A DNA stretch of 64,000 nucleotides from SIG672 sp045580325 (GCA_045580325.1 JAZNNR010000032.1:81822-145821), one strand, 5' to 3'; shown: positions 9,222-18,645, counted from the stretch's first letter. Program-made: numbers and translations. Notes: a model not told the origin generated them from the letters alone.

Positions 9222-9646
9222 TTATAGGACAGATCAAAAACGGAATAGTTATAGACCATATAAGCGCAGGAAAGGGAATGTATATATATAACGTTCTCGG
9301 TCTTGACAAGCTCGACTGTACTGTTGCTATGATAAAAAATGCGGACAGTACCAAAATGGGCAAAAAAGATATAATCAAGATTGGCGAGATAATTGAGCTC
9401 GACTTTGATCTTCTCGGATTTATCGATCACGGCATTACGGTCAATATAATCGAGGACGGAAAGCTCGTAAAGAGAGAAAAGCTGACTCTTCCCGAGCGAG
9501 TATCGGGTGTTATAAAGTGCAAAAACCCCCGCTGCATCACCTCTGTTGAGCCTGAGCTCAGACAGGAATTCAGACTCGGCGACCGCGATAGAAGAATTTA
9601 TCGCTGCATATACTGCGAACACGCGGCACAAATAGAAAATATTTGA
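9218..9646 (+). CDS. pyrI: Aspartate carbamoyltransferase regulatory subunit
   Basis: PyrI binds nucleotide effectors and makes ATCase allosteric. It has 142 residues. The C-terminal zinc domain shows CKNPRC near residues 101-106 and CIYC near 129-132, the four cysteines that hold zinc and dock onto PyrB. The N-terminal nucleotide domain has the IDHI and IIKI strands expected. Translational coupling to pyrB by a 4-nt overlap fits a fixed catalytic:regulatory subunit ratio. Confidence 0.96.
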   Translation: MIIGQIKNGIVIDHISAGKGMYIYNVLGLDKLDCTVAMIKNADSTKMGKKDIIKIGEIIELDFDLLGFIDHGITVNIIEDGKLVKREKLTLPERVSGVIKCKNPRCITSVEPELRQEFRLGDRDRRIYRCIYCEHAAQIENI

Positions 9647-9709
9647 GCAGTTTTGACTTTATATAGCATCTTGCCATATAAAGTTTTGAAAATTTGTGTA
9701 ATATTCATA

Positions 9710-9738
9710 TTGACTTTATCAGTTTAAAGTGATAAAAT
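9710..9738 (+). promoter_or_regulatory. Promoter of the his operon
   Basis: TTGACT at 9710-9715 and TAAAAT at 9733-9738 are separated by exactly 17 nt. The predicted transcript starts near 9745, leaving only about 30 nt of leader before hisZ, too short for a T-box or peptide attenuator. Confidence 0.8.
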
Positions 9739-9775
9739 TATACTCATCAATACTATTTGAAAGGCAGAAACAAAT

Positions 9776-10903
9776 ATGAGCGGCGGTTTTACTGCAGATA
9801 AAAATATATTCAAGACCGAAGAAAGAGTAACCTTTGCTCTGCGCGGACTTTACCGAGCATTTGGTTATAAGCCATATAAAATGAGCAAGTTCGAGGAGTA
9901 CGACCTTTACGTGCGCAATAAGGATTTCCTTGTAAGCGATAGGGTCATCACCTTCACAGGCGAGAGCGGAAAACTTCTTGCCCTAAAGCCCGACGTAACT
10001 CTTTCAATAATTAAAAACACACCCGAATCTCCATCGGGAATAAATAAAATATATTATAATGAAACAGTTTACCGCTCTTCAGGCGCAAGCACATCAAGGG
10101 ACTTTTCCGAAATAATGCAAACAGGCCTTGAATGCTTCGGAAAGCTTGACAGTTACAATGTTTGCGAGGTAATTATGCTCGCGCTTCGCAGTCTTGCGAC
10201 AGTGAGCGATAAGTATATACTCGATATTTCCCATATGGGAATACTTTCCGAGCTTATTGAAGAAGCAGGTCTTTCGGGTGAGCGGAGGCGCAGAATGCTC
10301 GTTTGCATAGGCGAAAAGAACCGCTCGGGAGTTGCACTTGTGTGCGACGAGGCAGGACTTGATGCGAGTCTGAAGGAGTGCTTTACAAAGCTCGTTTCGG
10401 CATACGGCAAGATAGAAGACGTCATTTCTGTTCTTGGCGAGGTCTGCCGCACAGAGAAGGCGCGCGAGGCTCTTGGCGAGCTTACTCTTATCTGCGAAAT
10501 GACAAAGAAATGCGGAGCAGCTGACCACGTTTGGATAGATTTCTCGGTAGTAAACGATATGCGCTATTATAGCGGAATAGTTTTCAGAGGATATATTGAC
10601 AATATCCCGACAGGCGTTCTCTCTGGCGGAAGATATGACAATCTTCTTAGCAAAATGGGACGTCAGGGCGGAGCTATCGGCTTTGCTGTTTATCTCGATC
10701 TGCTTGAACGCCTTGACAGGACTTCGGCAGACTGTGATGCTGATATTTTCCTTATTTACGGCGAAAATAACTCTCCTGCCGACGTGTTTGCTATGACAGA
10801 AAAGCTTACCGAAAACGGAGAAAGTCTTATGTCGGGAAGAGAAGTGCCCGAAAATATGACCTTTAGGAGAGTATTTGATATGAGAAATGGCGGTGAGGTC
10901 TGA
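9776..10903 (+). CDS. hisZ: ATP phosphoribosyltransferase regulatory subunit
   Basis: HisZ is a histidyl-tRNA-synthetase-like protein without aminoacylation activity; it is required by the short form of HisG. The product is 375 residues with class II synthetase-like blocks: PDVTLSIIK near residue 65, YYNETVYR near 85, and GGRYDNLLSKMGRQGGAIGFA near 285. GAAAGG lies about 10 nt before ATG 9776. It is the first gene of the his operon and is separated by 2 nt from hisG, with which it forms a hetero-octamer in known systems. Confidence 0.95.
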   Translation: MSGGFTADKNIFKTEERVTFALRGLYRAFGYKPYKMSKFEEYDLYVRNKDFLVSDRVITFTGESGKLLALKPDVTLSIIKNTPESPSGINKIYYNETVYRSSGASTSRDFSEIMQTGLECFGKLDSYNVCEVIMLALRSLATVSDKYILDISHMGILSELIEEAGLSGERRRRMLVCIGEKNRSGVALVCDEAGLDASLKECFTKLVSAYGKIEDVISVLGEVCRTEKAREALGELTLICEMTKKCGAADHVWIDFSVVNDMRYYSGIVFRGYIDNIPTGVLSGGRYDNLLSKMGRQGGAIGFAVYLDLLERLDRTSADCDADIFLIYGENNSPADVFAMTEKLTENGESLMSGREVPENMTFRRVFDMRNGGEV

Positions 10904-10905
10904 TC

Positions 10906-11535
10906 ATGGCTGAATTTGTAAATATTGCGCTTCCTAAGGGAAGACTTGGCGAAAAGGTCTATTCTATGTTCGAGGCGGCGGGCTATCCTTGCCCTTCGAT
11001 CAAGGAAAACAACAGAAAGCTAATATACGAAAATTCCGAGGTCGGAGTCAGATACTTCTGGGTAAAGCCGTCCGACGTGTCGATATACGTAGAAAGAGGC
11101 GCAGCTGATATAGGTGTTGCGGGAAAGGACATTCTGCTTGAATATTCCCCCGACGTTTACGAGCTTCTCGATCTCAAAACGGGAGTATGCAGAATGATGG
11201 TCGCCGCCATGGAGGACTATCGAAGCGATCCCGACAAAACACTTCGCGTGGCAACGAAATTCCCTAACATAGCGCGCGGATATTACGACAGACAGCGCAG
11301 GGAAATAGATATAATTACACTTAACGGCTCGATAGAGCTTGCTCCCATTCTCGGACTTTCGGACGTTATTGTCGATATAGTCGAAACGGGCAAAACGCTC
11401 TATGAAAATCATCTTGCACCGTTTGAGAAGGTGGTAGATATAAGCGCTCGCCTTATCGCAAACAAGGCAAGCTTCAAATTCAAGAACGAGGCGATAGAAA
11501 ATATATATTCTTCGCTTGCAAAGATAGTTGAGTGA
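10906..11535 (+). CDS. hisG: ATP phosphoribosyltransferase, short form
   Basis: HisG catalyses the first and committed step, joining ATP and PRPP. At 209 residues it is the short form lacking the C-terminal regulatory ACT-like domain, which matches the presence of hisZ next door. Conserved blocks seen are LPKGRLGEKV near residue 9, RAADIGVAGKD near 67, and the PRPP-binding LSDVIVDIVETGKTL near 150. It starts 2 nt after the hisZ stop. Confidence 0.96.
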   Translation: MAEFVNIALPKGRLGEKVYSMFEAAGYPCPSIKENNRKLIYENSEVGVRYFWVKPSDVSIYVERGAADIGVAGKDILLEYSPDVYELLDLKTGVCRMMVAAMEDYRSDPDKTLRVATKFPNIARGYYDRQRREIDIITLNGSIELAPILGLSDVIVDIVETGKTLYENHLAPFEKVVDISARLIANKASFKFKNEAIENIYSSLAKIVE

Positions 11536-11547
11536 GGGAAAATTTAA

Positions 11548-12822
11548 ATGATAAAGATATTTGAAGATATAAAAAATATAGATAAAACGCTCCTTTTCAA
11601 CCGTTCGCTTTCGGCATCGGGTGTTGAGGATATTGTAAGTGATATAATCGCAAACGTGCGTACTCGCGGCGACGAGGCACTTTTTGAGTACACCGAGCGA
11701 TTCGACAGAGCAAAGCTTTCTTCTCTTGAGGTGTCAAAGGAAGAGATCGAAAAGGCGGTCGAGGAAATAGGCGAAGAATTTATGGGAGTTTTGCGCCGCG
11801 CCGCTGAAAACATCGAAGCATTCCACAAAAGACAGGTAAGAAACAGCTTTATTATAAATGAGAAAAACGGCGTAGTTACCGGACAAAAGGTCATTCCTCT
11901 TGCGAGGGTAGGGCTTTATGTTCCGGGCGGTACGGCGGCATATCCCTCGTCCGTGCTTATGAACGCTATTCCCGCAAAGCTTGCAGGTGTCGGCGAGATC
12001 GTTATGGTTTCCCCAGCAAGCGGCGGAAAGATCGCGCCCGCGATACTTGCGGCAGCTCACGTTGCAGGCGTTGACCGCGTTTTCGCACTCGGCGGAGCGC
12101 AGGCCGTTGCGGCGCTTGCTTACGGCACTCAGAGCGTTCCTATGGTTGACAAAATAGTCGGACCGGGTAACGCCTTCGTCGCAGAGGCGAAAAGACAGGT
12201 TTACGGTCAGGTTGCCATAGATATGATCGCAGGGCCGAGCGAAATACTCGTAATTGCGGACAAGAATTCAAACCCCTCTTACGTTGCCGCAGATATGCTT
12301 TCACAGGCAGAGCACGATAAAAATTCGACCGCCGTTCTTATTACCGACAGCATCGAGCTTGCAAAACAGGTTTCACAGGAGCTTGAGCGAATGATCCCCC
12401 TTCTTCCGAGAGCAGAGATCGCCCGTGCTTCTGTCGACAACAACGGCAAAATTATCGTTACCGACGATCTTATCGAAGCAATCGAGCTTTCAAACGATAT
12501 CGCTCCCGAGCATCTCGAGCTTTGTCTTGATAATCCCTTTGACGTGCTTGACAGAGTTAAGAATGCAGGCTCGGTATTTATGGGAAGATATTGTCCCGAG
12601 GCTCTCGGCGACTATTTCGCAGGGCCTAACCACACGCTCCCCACAAGCGGAACTGCAAGATTTTCAAGTCCTCTTTCTGTTGACGACTTCGTTAAGAAAA
12701 TGCAGTACACCTACTTCACAAGAGATGCGCTAAGCGAGGTCGCAGACGACGTTATGGCGTTTGCCGAGAAGGAAGGTCTTTCCGCACACGCCCGCAGCGT
12801 CGGAGTACGCAAAGGGACTTAG
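11548..12822 (+). CDS. hisD: Histidinol dehydrogenase
   Basis: HisD performs the last two NAD+-dependent oxidations from histidinol to histidine. The 424-residue length is standard. Signature blocks are GLYVPGG near residue 130, VGPGNAFVAEAKRQVYG near 207, GPSEILVIAD near 230, and the zinc-site AEHDKNS near 262. It lies 12 nt after hisG. The hisD stop merges into a long hairpin element before hisC. Confidence 0.97.
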   Translation: MIKIFEDIKNIDKTLLFNRSLSASGVEDIVSDIIANVRTRGDEALFEYTERFDRAKLSSLEVSKEEIEKAVEEIGEEFMGVLRRAAENIEAFHKRQVRNSFIINEKNGVVTGQKVIPLARVGLYVPGGTAAYPSSVLMNAIPAKLAGVGEIVMVSPASGGKIAPAILAAAHVAGVDRVFALGGAQAVAALAYGTQSVPMVDKIVGPGNAFVAEAKRQVYGQVAIDMIAGPSEILVIADKNSNPSYVAADMLSQAEHDKNSTAVLITDSIELAKQVSQELERMIPLLPRAEIARASVDNNGKIIVTDDLIEAIELSNDIAPEHLELCLDNPFDVLDRVKNAGSVFMGRYCPEALGDYFAGPNHTLPTSGTARFSSPLSVDDFVKKMQYTYFTRDALSEVADDVMAFAEKEGLSAHARSVGVRKGT

Positions 12823-13028
12823 GGCTCTGCCAAGGACGCTGTCCTTGGAACCTGCTTAGAAACTTTTTGTAAAAAGTTTCTAAGAACTTCAAAAACTTTG
12901 CTGAAAAGGGAAATTAACTTTTTTAGAAAGGTTTTTGAAAGAGCTTGAGAAAACTTTTTGCAAAAAGTATTCTCGTATAAATCTTTTGAAAAGGTATGGA
13001 AAAACTTTTCTTAAAAGTTTTTCTAAAT
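12823..13028 (+). repeat. Multi-hairpin intergenic element, copy 2
   Basis: Between hisD and hisC lie CCAAGGACG/TGTCCTTGG (about 12832-12851), CTTAGAAACTTTTT/AAAAAGTTTCTAAG (about 12855-12884), GAGAAAACTTTTT/AAAAAGTATTCTC (about 12948-12975) and GGAAAAACTTTT/AAAAGTTTTTCT (about 12999-13025). The arrangement matches copy 1 but the stem bases differ. Confidence 0.8.
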
Positions 13029-13033
13029 ATAAA

Positions 13034-14101
13034 ATGAGTAAATATATGAACCCAAAATACGCCGAGCTTACGGCGTACACACCGGGCGAACAGCCGCTTG
13101 GTGTCAAATACATAAAGCTTAACACAAACGAGTCGCCCTATCCGCCCTCGCCCGACGTGCTTGTATCGATAGGCTACGGCGAGCTTTCCGATCTCAGGCT
13201 TTACTCCGACCCCGACTGCCGAGGTCTTCGCAAGGCTCTCGGAGAGTTTTACGGCCGCGAAACCGATGAGGTCTTCGTTTCAAACGGATCGGACGATATA
13301 CTGAACTTCGCGTTTATGGCATTCTCCGAAAAGGGAGTCGTGTTCCCCGATATAACCTACGGTTTTTACGAGGTGTATGCGAAGCTTCACGGCGCAAATT
13401 ATGAAAAAAAGCCGCTTTGTGATGATTTTACCATAAAAACCGAGGATTATCTGGAACAAAACGGCAAGCTTATAGTTATCGCCAATCCGAACGCACCGAC
13501 GGGAATTTTCAAACCTCTCTGCGAAATTGAGCGCATACTTATCTCAAATCCCGACAGCGTGGTGCTTGTTGACGAAGCGTATATCGATTTCGGCGGAGAA
13601 AGCGCGCTGAAGTTGATTGATAAATATAATAATCTGCTTGTTGTACGCACTTACTCCAAGTCGAGAAGCCTTGCGGGCGCACGCCTCGGATTTGCTTTTG
13701 CCGCTAGAGAGATCATCGCAGATTTGAACAAGCTGAAATTCTCGACCAATCCGTACAGCATCAACCGACTCACCCTGATTGCAGGCGAAGCGGCGCTCCG
13801 CAACGGGAAATATTACGATGATAACGCTCAAAAAATCATCGAAACACGTACCTACGTTACGGCAAAGCTTCGCAAAATGGGCTTTGAGGTGATCGAGTCT
13901 GCGGCGAATTTCGTACTCGCAGGACGCGATGATATATCTGGCTCGGTCTTTGCCGAGGAAATGAAAAAACGCGGCATTCTGATAAGACATTTTTCGGGCG
14001 GACGCCTTGAAAAATATAACCGAATAACCATAGGCACTCGCGCCGAAATGGACGCATTCCTTTTCGCCGCCGAGAAGATAATCAAGGGCGCTGCCCTTTG
14101 A
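13034..14101 (+). CDS. hisC: Histidinol-phosphate aminotransferase
   Basis: A PLP-dependent fold-type I aminotransferase converting imidazole acetol phosphate to histidinol phosphate. I start at ATG 13034 (355 residues); the open frame extends upstream to 12935 but only through the hairpin repeat. ATG 13046 is an alternative. No good ribosome site is visible before either, and the last hairpin stem ends about 6 nt before the start, so folding could affect initiation. The PLP lysine is in TYSKSRSLAG near residue 209. NPNAPTG near 155 and DEAYIDFGG near 182 are conserved blocks. Confidence 0.95.
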   Translation: MSKYMNPKYAELTAYTPGEQPLGVKYIKLNTNESPYPPSPDVLVSIGYGELSDLRLYSDPDCRGLRKALGEFYGRETDEVFVSNGSDDILNFAFMAFSEKGVVFPDITYGFYEVYAKLHGANYEKKPLCDDFTIKTEDYLEQNGKLIVIANPNAPTGIFKPLCEIERILISNPDSVVLVDEAYIDFGGESALKLIDKYNNLLVVRTYSKSRSLAGARLGFAFAAREIIADLNKLKFSTNPYSINRLTLIAGEAALRNGKYYDDNAQKIIETRTYVTAKLRKMGFEVIESAANFVLAGRDDISGSVFAEEMKKRGILIRHFSGGRLEKYNRITIGTRAEMDAFLFAAEKIIKGAAL

Positions 14102-14236
14102 CCCGCCAAGAAACTTTTTAAAAAAAGTTTCTTGGAGTTTCAAAAACCTTACTAAATAATTTATTTGTTCTCCTTTTCAGAAAAGTTTTTGGGAAGGTTT
14201 GGAAACCCTTTTTTCAAAAAGGGTTTCCAAGTAAAG
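14100..14236 (+). repeat. Multi-hairpin intergenic element, copy 3
   Basis: Between hisC and hisB a CCAAGAAACTTTTT/AAAAAGTTTCTTGG hairpin (about 14105-14134) and a TTGGAAACCCTTTT/AAAAGGGTTTCCAA hairpin (about 14200-14231) flank the shared CAGAAAAGTTTTTGGGAAGG core also seen in copy 1. Confidence 0.8.
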
Positions 14237-14252
14237 AAAGGAAATATAAAAA

Positions 14253-14840
14253 ATGAGAAACAGTGAAATTTTACGTAGTACTGCAGAAACAGACATTGAA
14301 CTGAAGATCGAGCTTGACGGCAAGGGCGAAAGCGACGTTAAGACCTCCTGCGCCTTCCTCGACCACATGCTGACACTTTTCGCAAAGCACTCAAGATGCT
14401 CGCTTTACATAAGATGCAAGGGCGACATAGAGGTGGACTATCACCACACAGTTGAGGACGTCGGAATTTGCCTCGGCGAAGCGATAAAAGAGGCGCTTGG
14501 CGACAAAATGGGAATTGCGCGCTACGGAAACGCGATAATTCCGATGGACGAGGCACTCCTTCTTACGTCTATCGATCTTTCGGGCAGAGCAACACTTACG
14601 TTCTCGACCGAAGGTCTTACCGAAAAGGTTGGGGATTTCGATACAGAGCTTGTTAAGGAATTTTTTGCGGCACTTGTCAGAAAATCGGAGATGACACTCC
14701 ACGTAAGACAGCTCGCGGGTGAAAATACGCACCACATTATTGAGGGAATTTTCAAGGCATTCGCGGCGGCTCTGCGTGCGGCAGTAGCTAAGGACTCGGC
14801 AAGAGCAGGCGAGATACCCTCGACCAAGGGAGTACTTTAA
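14253..14840 (+). CDS. hisB: Imidazoleglycerol-phosphate dehydratase
   Basis: HisB dehydrates imidazoleglycerol phosphate. It is the monofunctional form (195 residues) without a fused phosphatase. The manganese-binding HHTVEDVG repeat is present near residues 68-76 and the second half has the related HHIIEGIFKA near 165. GAAAGGAAAT precedes ATG 14253 after the hairpin element. The stop overlaps the hisH start as TAATG. Confidence 0.97.
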   Translation: MRNSEILRSTAETDIELKIELDGKGESDVKTSCAFLDHMLTLFAKHSRCSLYIRCKGDIEVDYHHTVEDVGICLGEAIKEALGDKMGIARYGNAIIPMDEALLLTSIDLSGRATLTFSTEGLTEKVGDFDTELVKEFFAALVRKSEMTLHVRQLAGENTHHIIEGIFKAFAAALRAAVAKDSARAGEIPSTKGVL

Positions 14841-15457
14841 TGATAGCAATAATTGACTATGGAGTGGGAAATCTTTTCTCGCTTGGCTCGTCGCTTGCAG
14901 CACTTGGTATAGACTCTGTGGTAACAGACGACGAAAACATAATAAGAAACGCCGATAAAATAATTCTGCCGGGCGTGGGCGCATTTCGAGATGCGTCCGA
15001 AAAGCTCTCTGAGCGTGGATTTGATAAGCTCCTCAAAGAGCTTGCGGCGAAGGGCAAGCCGATTATGGGCATTTGCCTCGGTATGCAGCTTCTTTTTGAC
15101 GAAAGCTATGAATTCGGCAGATATAAAGGGCTCGGACTTATAAAGGGAAGCGTAAGACCAATAGCGGACGTGATTCCCTCTGACCTCAAAATACCGCATA
15201 TTGGCTGGAATGCTCTGATTTTTCCCGAAAACAAGGCGAAAAATGAGATATTCAAATATGTTAACGAGGGCGACTGCGTATATTTCGTTCACTCATATTA
15301 CGCGACCGACTGCGAGGACGCGGTGATCGCAAATACCGAGTACGGCGCGCCTCTCACGGCTGCGGTAGCGTCGGGCAATGTTTACGGCTGTCAGTTTCAC
15401 CCCGAAAAAAGCGGCAATGTAGGACTTTCGATAATAAAGGCGTTTGCCGAGATTTAA
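14840..15457 (+). CDS. hisH: Imidazole glycerol phosphate synthase, glutaminase subunit
   Basis: A class I glutamine amidotransferase that feeds ammonia to HisF. The 205-residue product has the oxyanion-strand PGVGAF near residue 51, the nucleophile cysteine in GICLGMQLL near residue 79, and the His-Glu pair in CQFHPEKSG near 183-187. It overlaps hisB by one base and is 19 nt from hisA. Its partner hisF is two genes downstream. Confidence 0.96.
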   Translation: MIAIIDYGVGNLFSLGSSLAALGIDSVVTDDENIIRNADKIILPGVGAFRDASEKLSERGFDKLLKELAAKGKPIMGICLGMQLLFDESYEFGRYKGLGLIKGSVRPIADVIPSDLKIPHIGWNALIFPENKAKNEIFKYVNEGDCVYFVHSYYATDCEDAVIANTEYGAPLTAAVASGNVYGCQFHPEKSGNVGLSIIKAFAEI

Positions 15458-15476
15458 TAAAAATAAGGACTAAACT

Positions 15477-16196
15477 ATGATAATTTTTCCTGCAATAGAT
15501 CTGTACGAGGGCAAGGCTGTCCGTCTTTATAAAGGGGACTACGCTTGTCTCACGGTCTATGATGAAAACCCCATAAATACGGCGAAAAAATTTATAGCAG
15601 AAGGCGCAACTCATCTTCATATGGTTGACCTTGAGGGCGCGCGCGACGGAAATACTCCGAATTTTGAAACGGTCAGACAGATCGTTGGCGCGACCGACCT
15701 TTTCGTCGAGATCGGCGGCGGAATACGCGATATGGAAACCATCGACAAGTATCTTTCTATCGGTGTCGGACGAGTCATTCTCGGTACTGCGGCTGTTTCG
15801 AGCGAAGGATTTGTTGAACGCGCTGTCGAGAAGTACGGTGATAAGATCGCGGTCGGCGCAGATATAAAGGACGGCGAGATCGCCGTTAAGGGCTGGGTCG
15901 AAAAAAGCGGCGTAAAGAGCGACGATTTCTTTGAGAAAATGCAGAAAATCGGCGTAAAAACGATTATTTGCACCGATATTTCACGCGACGGAGCGATGCG
16001 CGGTACAAATCTCGAGCTTTACAGATCGCTTTCACAAAAATACGATATGAATATAATCGCTTCGGGCGGAGTTTCCTCGCTTGACGACGTTATCGCGCTT
16101 CGTGAAATGGACGTTTACGGCGCAATAATCGGCAAGGCCTATTACACAGGCGCGATCAAGCTCTCGGAAGCTATTTCTCAAGGGCTTCGCCCCTGA
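15477..16196 (+). CDS. hisA: ProFAR isomerase
   Basis: HisA, a half-barrel-duplicated TIM barrel, isomerises ProFAR to PRFAR. It has 239 residues. The first catalytic aspartate is in PAIDLYEGKAVRL near residue 8, and the second in CTDISRDGAMRG near residue 130. GGGIRD and ASGGVSS are the phosphate-binding loops. The coding region ends in a GGGCTTCGCCC hairpin that begins the next repeat element. Confidence 0.96.
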   Translation: MIIFPAIDLYEGKAVRLYKGDYACLTVYDENPINTAKKFIAEGATHLHMVDLEGARDGNTPNFETVRQIVGATDLFVEIGGGIRDMETIDKYLSIGVGRVILGTAAVSSEGFVERAVEKYGDKIAVGADIKDGEIAVKGWVEKSGVKSDDFFEKMQKIGVKTIICTDISRDGAMRGTNLELYRSLSQKYDMNIIASGGVSSLDDVIALREMDVYGAIIGKAYYTGAIKLSEAISQGLRP

Positions 16197-16380
16197 GAAC
16201 CCCACCAAAACCTTTTTTGAAAAAAAGGTTTTGGATTCCAAAAAACTTTACTGAACAGGCTGTTATTTTCCCTTTTTTAGAAAAGTTTTTGGAAAAGTTT
16301 GAAAAACCTTTTTACAAAAAGGTTTTTCAAGTAAATGTTTTAGAAAGGTATGGAAAACCTTTTATTAAAAGGTTTTCCGA
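16190..16380 (+). repeat. Multi-hairpin intergenic element, copy 4
   Basis: Between hisA and hisF: CCAAAACCTTTTTT/AAAAAAGGTTTTGG (about 16205-16234), a core with AGAAAAGTTTTTGG (about 16279), GAAAAACCTTTTT/AAAAAGGTTTTTC (about 16302-16329), and GGAAAACCTTTT/AAAAGGTTTTCC (about 16353-16379). The last stem ends about 7 nt before the hisF ATG. Confidence 0.8.
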
Positions 16381-16386
16381 TCAGAT

Positions 16387-17145
16387 ATGATAACAAAAAG
16401 AATAATACCGTGTCTTGACGTAAGGGACGGACGAGTAGTAAAGGGTGTAAACTTCCTCGGACTTTCGGACGTTTCCTCACCTGTCGAGCTCGCACAGTTT
16501 TATAGCGAAAACGGAGCAGACGAGCTCGTTTTCTACGATATAACGGCATCTTCGGAAGGCCGCGCGCTTTTTACAGACATTCTCTGCGAAACGGCGAGAA
16601 AGGTCTTCATACCGCTCACGGTAGGCGGCGGAATAAACACACTTGCCGATTTCGACCGCGTGCTCAAATGCGGCGCAGATAAGGTCAGCGTGAATTCGGG
16701 CGCAATAAGAAACCCGATGCTCATAAAAGAAGGCGCAGAAAAATATGGAAGTCAGTGCGTAGTGCTTTCGGTCGATATAAAAAGAGTTGACGGAGCTTTC
16801 CGCGTTTTTGCCAAGGGCGGACGTGAAAACACGGGAATTGAGGCAATTTCGTGGATAAAGCGCGGAGTCGAGCTCGGCGCGGGCGAGATAGTCGTAAACT
16901 CGATCGATACAGACGGCGTGAAGGGCGGATTTGATATCGAAATGCTCGACGCGGTATGCGACGCGGTCAGCGTTCCCGTTATCGCATCGGGCGGAGCAGG
17001 CTCAAAAGAGGACTTTGCGACACTCTTTGAAACGCTCCCGAAGGTCGATGCAGGACTTGCCGCATCTGTTTTCCATTTCGGACAGATAAAAATTCCCGAG
17101 CTGAAGAAATATCTCGCAGACAAGGGAATAAGTATGCGAATTTAA
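16387..17145 (+). CDS. hisF: Imidazole glycerol phosphate synthase, cyclase subunit
   Basis: HisF, a TIM barrel, forms IGP and AICAR with ammonia from HisH. The 252-residue length is typical. The catalytic aspartates are in IPCLDVRDGRVVKG (near residue 11) and NSIDTDGVKGG (near residue 130). TVGGGI and IASGGAG are phosphate loops. As with hisC, it starts directly downstream of a hairpin stem with no strong ribosome site visible. Confidence 0.97.
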   Translation: MITKRIIPCLDVRDGRVVKGVNFLGLSDVSSPVELAQFYSENGADELVFYDITASSEGRALFTDILCETARKVFIPLTVGGGINTLADFDRVLKCGADKVSVNSGAIRNPMLIKEGAEKYGSQCVVLSVDIKRVDGAFRVFAKGGRENTGIEAISWIKRGVELGAGEIVVNSIDTDGVKGGFDIEMLDAVCDAVSVPVIASGGAGSKEDFATLFETLPKVDAGLAASVFHFGQIKIPELKKYLADKGISMRI

Positions 17146-17171
17146 ACTTAAATGCGAAAGGTGAAAATAAA

Positions 17172-17837
17172 ATGCTTGATATAAATAAACTCAAATTTGA
17201 TGAAAAGGGACTCATTCCCGCGGTCATTATAGATGCCGAAACCAAAAAACTGCTTACCCTTGCGTATATGTCAAAGGAAAGCCTTGAGATCTCTATGGAA
17301 AAGGGACTTACCTGCTTTTATAGCCGTTCGCGTCAGGAGCTTTGGCTCAAGGGCGAAACGTCGGGCAATTATCAGCATATCGTGAGCATTACCGCCGACT
17401 GCGACGGAGATGCGCTCGAGGTGCTCGTGCTTAAGGACGGACCTGCATGCCATACGGGAAGCGAATCCTGCTTTAACGATAAAATTTACACAAACGAGGA
17501 AAATCTCGCAGAGCTTGAAAGCAAATTCTCATACGAGGGTCTTATGAAGCTCATCGAAGGCAGAAAGATCGAGAAAAAAGAAGGCTCTTACACCACATAC
17601 CTCTTTGAAAAGGGAATCGATAAGATACTCAAAAAGGTCGGCGAGGAGTGCACAGAGGTCATTATCGCGGGCAAGGCAAACGACAAGAATGAAACTATAT
17701 ACGAGATCTCCGACCTCGTTTATCACGTTATGGTAATGATGATAGAAATGGGAATTTCTCTTGACGATATTCACGCCGAGCTTGCTTCGCGCCACGTAAT
17801 AGACAAAAAAGTAAAACAGGAAAAAATGACAAAATAA
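17172..17837 (+). CDS. hisIE: Phosphoribosyl-AMP cyclohydrolase / phosphoribosyl-ATP pyrophosphohydrolase
   Basis: A fused bifunctional enzyme for steps 2 and 3 of histidine synthesis. The N-terminal HisI half (about residues 1-115) has TCFYSRSRQELWLKG, the metal-binding DCDGDALEV block and GPACHTGSESCF. The C-terminal HisE half (about 125-221) is an all-helical MazG-like fold with KVGEECTEVI. Total length 221 residues is normal for the fusion. CGAAAGGTG precedes ATG 17172. Confidence 0.97.
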   Translation: MLDINKLKFDEKGLIPAVIIDAETKKLLTLAYMSKESLEISMEKGLTCFYSRSRQELWLKGETSGNYQHIVSITADCDGDALEVLVLKDGPACHTGSESCFNDKIYTNEENLAELESKFSYEGLMKLIEGRKIEKKEGSYTTYLFEKGIDKILKKVGEECTEVIIAGKANDKNETIYEISDLVYHVMVMMIEMGISLDDIHAELASRHVIDKKVKQEKMTK

Positions 17838-17859
17838 GATAATCTAAGGAAGATCTTAT

Positions 17860-18645
17860 ATGAAAAACGAAGTAAAAAGGCTGCTGGACTCTCTTTCGGC
17901 GGGCGGCAAACAGGATTTTGACCTTCACATGCACACGACCTTTTGCGACGGCAAGAATACGCCCGAGGAAATGGTGCTCTCTGCGATAGAAAAAGGTCTT
18001 AAAACGGTCGGAATTTCGGGACACGCGCCCACGCCCTTTGACGCGAGCTACTGTATTGCTGTCGAAAAGCTCGACGAGTATTTTTCGGAAGTTGAAAGGG
18101 TGAAAGAAAAGTATGCGGACAAGATAAATGTCCTCTCGGGGCTTGAGGTTGACTACTACTCCGAAGTTCCCAAAAAGTATCTTGAAAGAGCCGACTATAT
18201 AATAGGCTCGGTGCATTATATCTTCAAAAACGGCGAGTATATCGTGGTGGATAATACAGCCGAGATACTCCGAGATGCCTGTGCGCGTCTGTGGGACGGC
18301 GATGCTTACGCTATGATAGACGATTATTATAAGACGGTCGCCGACGTTGTAAGAAAGCTTGACCCCGATGTGATCGGACATATCGATCTTATAACGAAAT
18401 TCATCGAGACAGACGAGTTTTTCGACACATCAGACCCGAGATATATGGAGTCCTCGCGCAGTGCGGCAAAGGCTCTTATACCCTTTGGAATACCGTTCGA
18501 GATAAATTACGGCGCGATAACGCGCGGATACCGCACTCTGCCGTATCCCGAGAAACCGCTTCTTGATTTTATTATCGAAAACGGCGGAAGGACAATAAAA
18601 TCGAGCGACGCGCACGCGAGTGAAAATATTTTGACGGCTGAGTAA
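17860..18645 (+). CDS. hisJ: Histidinol-phosphatase, PHP family
   Basis: The missing histidinol-phosphatase step is covered by this 261-residue PHP-family protein at the end of the operon. Metal-site motifs are DLHMHTTFCDGKN near residues 20-32, GISGHAP near 52, GLEVDYY near 95, GSVHYI near 118, DVIGHID near 170 and SSDAH near 251. With it, the operon encodes every step of histidine synthesis. It is named hisJ by analogy with the Bacillus type; some groups call the same family hisK. It lies 22 nt after hisIE. Confidence 0.92.
   Translation: MKNEVKRLLDSLSAGGKQDFDLHMHTTFCDGKNTPEEMVLSAIEKGLKTVGISGHAPTPFDASYCIAVEKLDEYFSEVERVKEKYADKINVLSGLEVDYYSEVPKKYLERADYIIGSVHYIFKNGEYIVVDNTAEILRDACARLWDGDAYAMIDDYYKTVADVVRKLDPDVIGHIDLITKFIETDEFFDTSDPRYMESSRSAAKALIPFGIPFEINYGAITRGYRTLPYPEKPLLDFIIENGGRTIKSSDAHASENILTAE

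Noticed and set aside
9739..9775. T-box or attenuator leader for the his operon
   Set aside because: The predicted leader is only about 30 nt, too short for either.
12935..13033. N-terminal extension of HisC
   Set aside because: The in-frame extension is encoded by the hairpin repeat element, not by family sequence.
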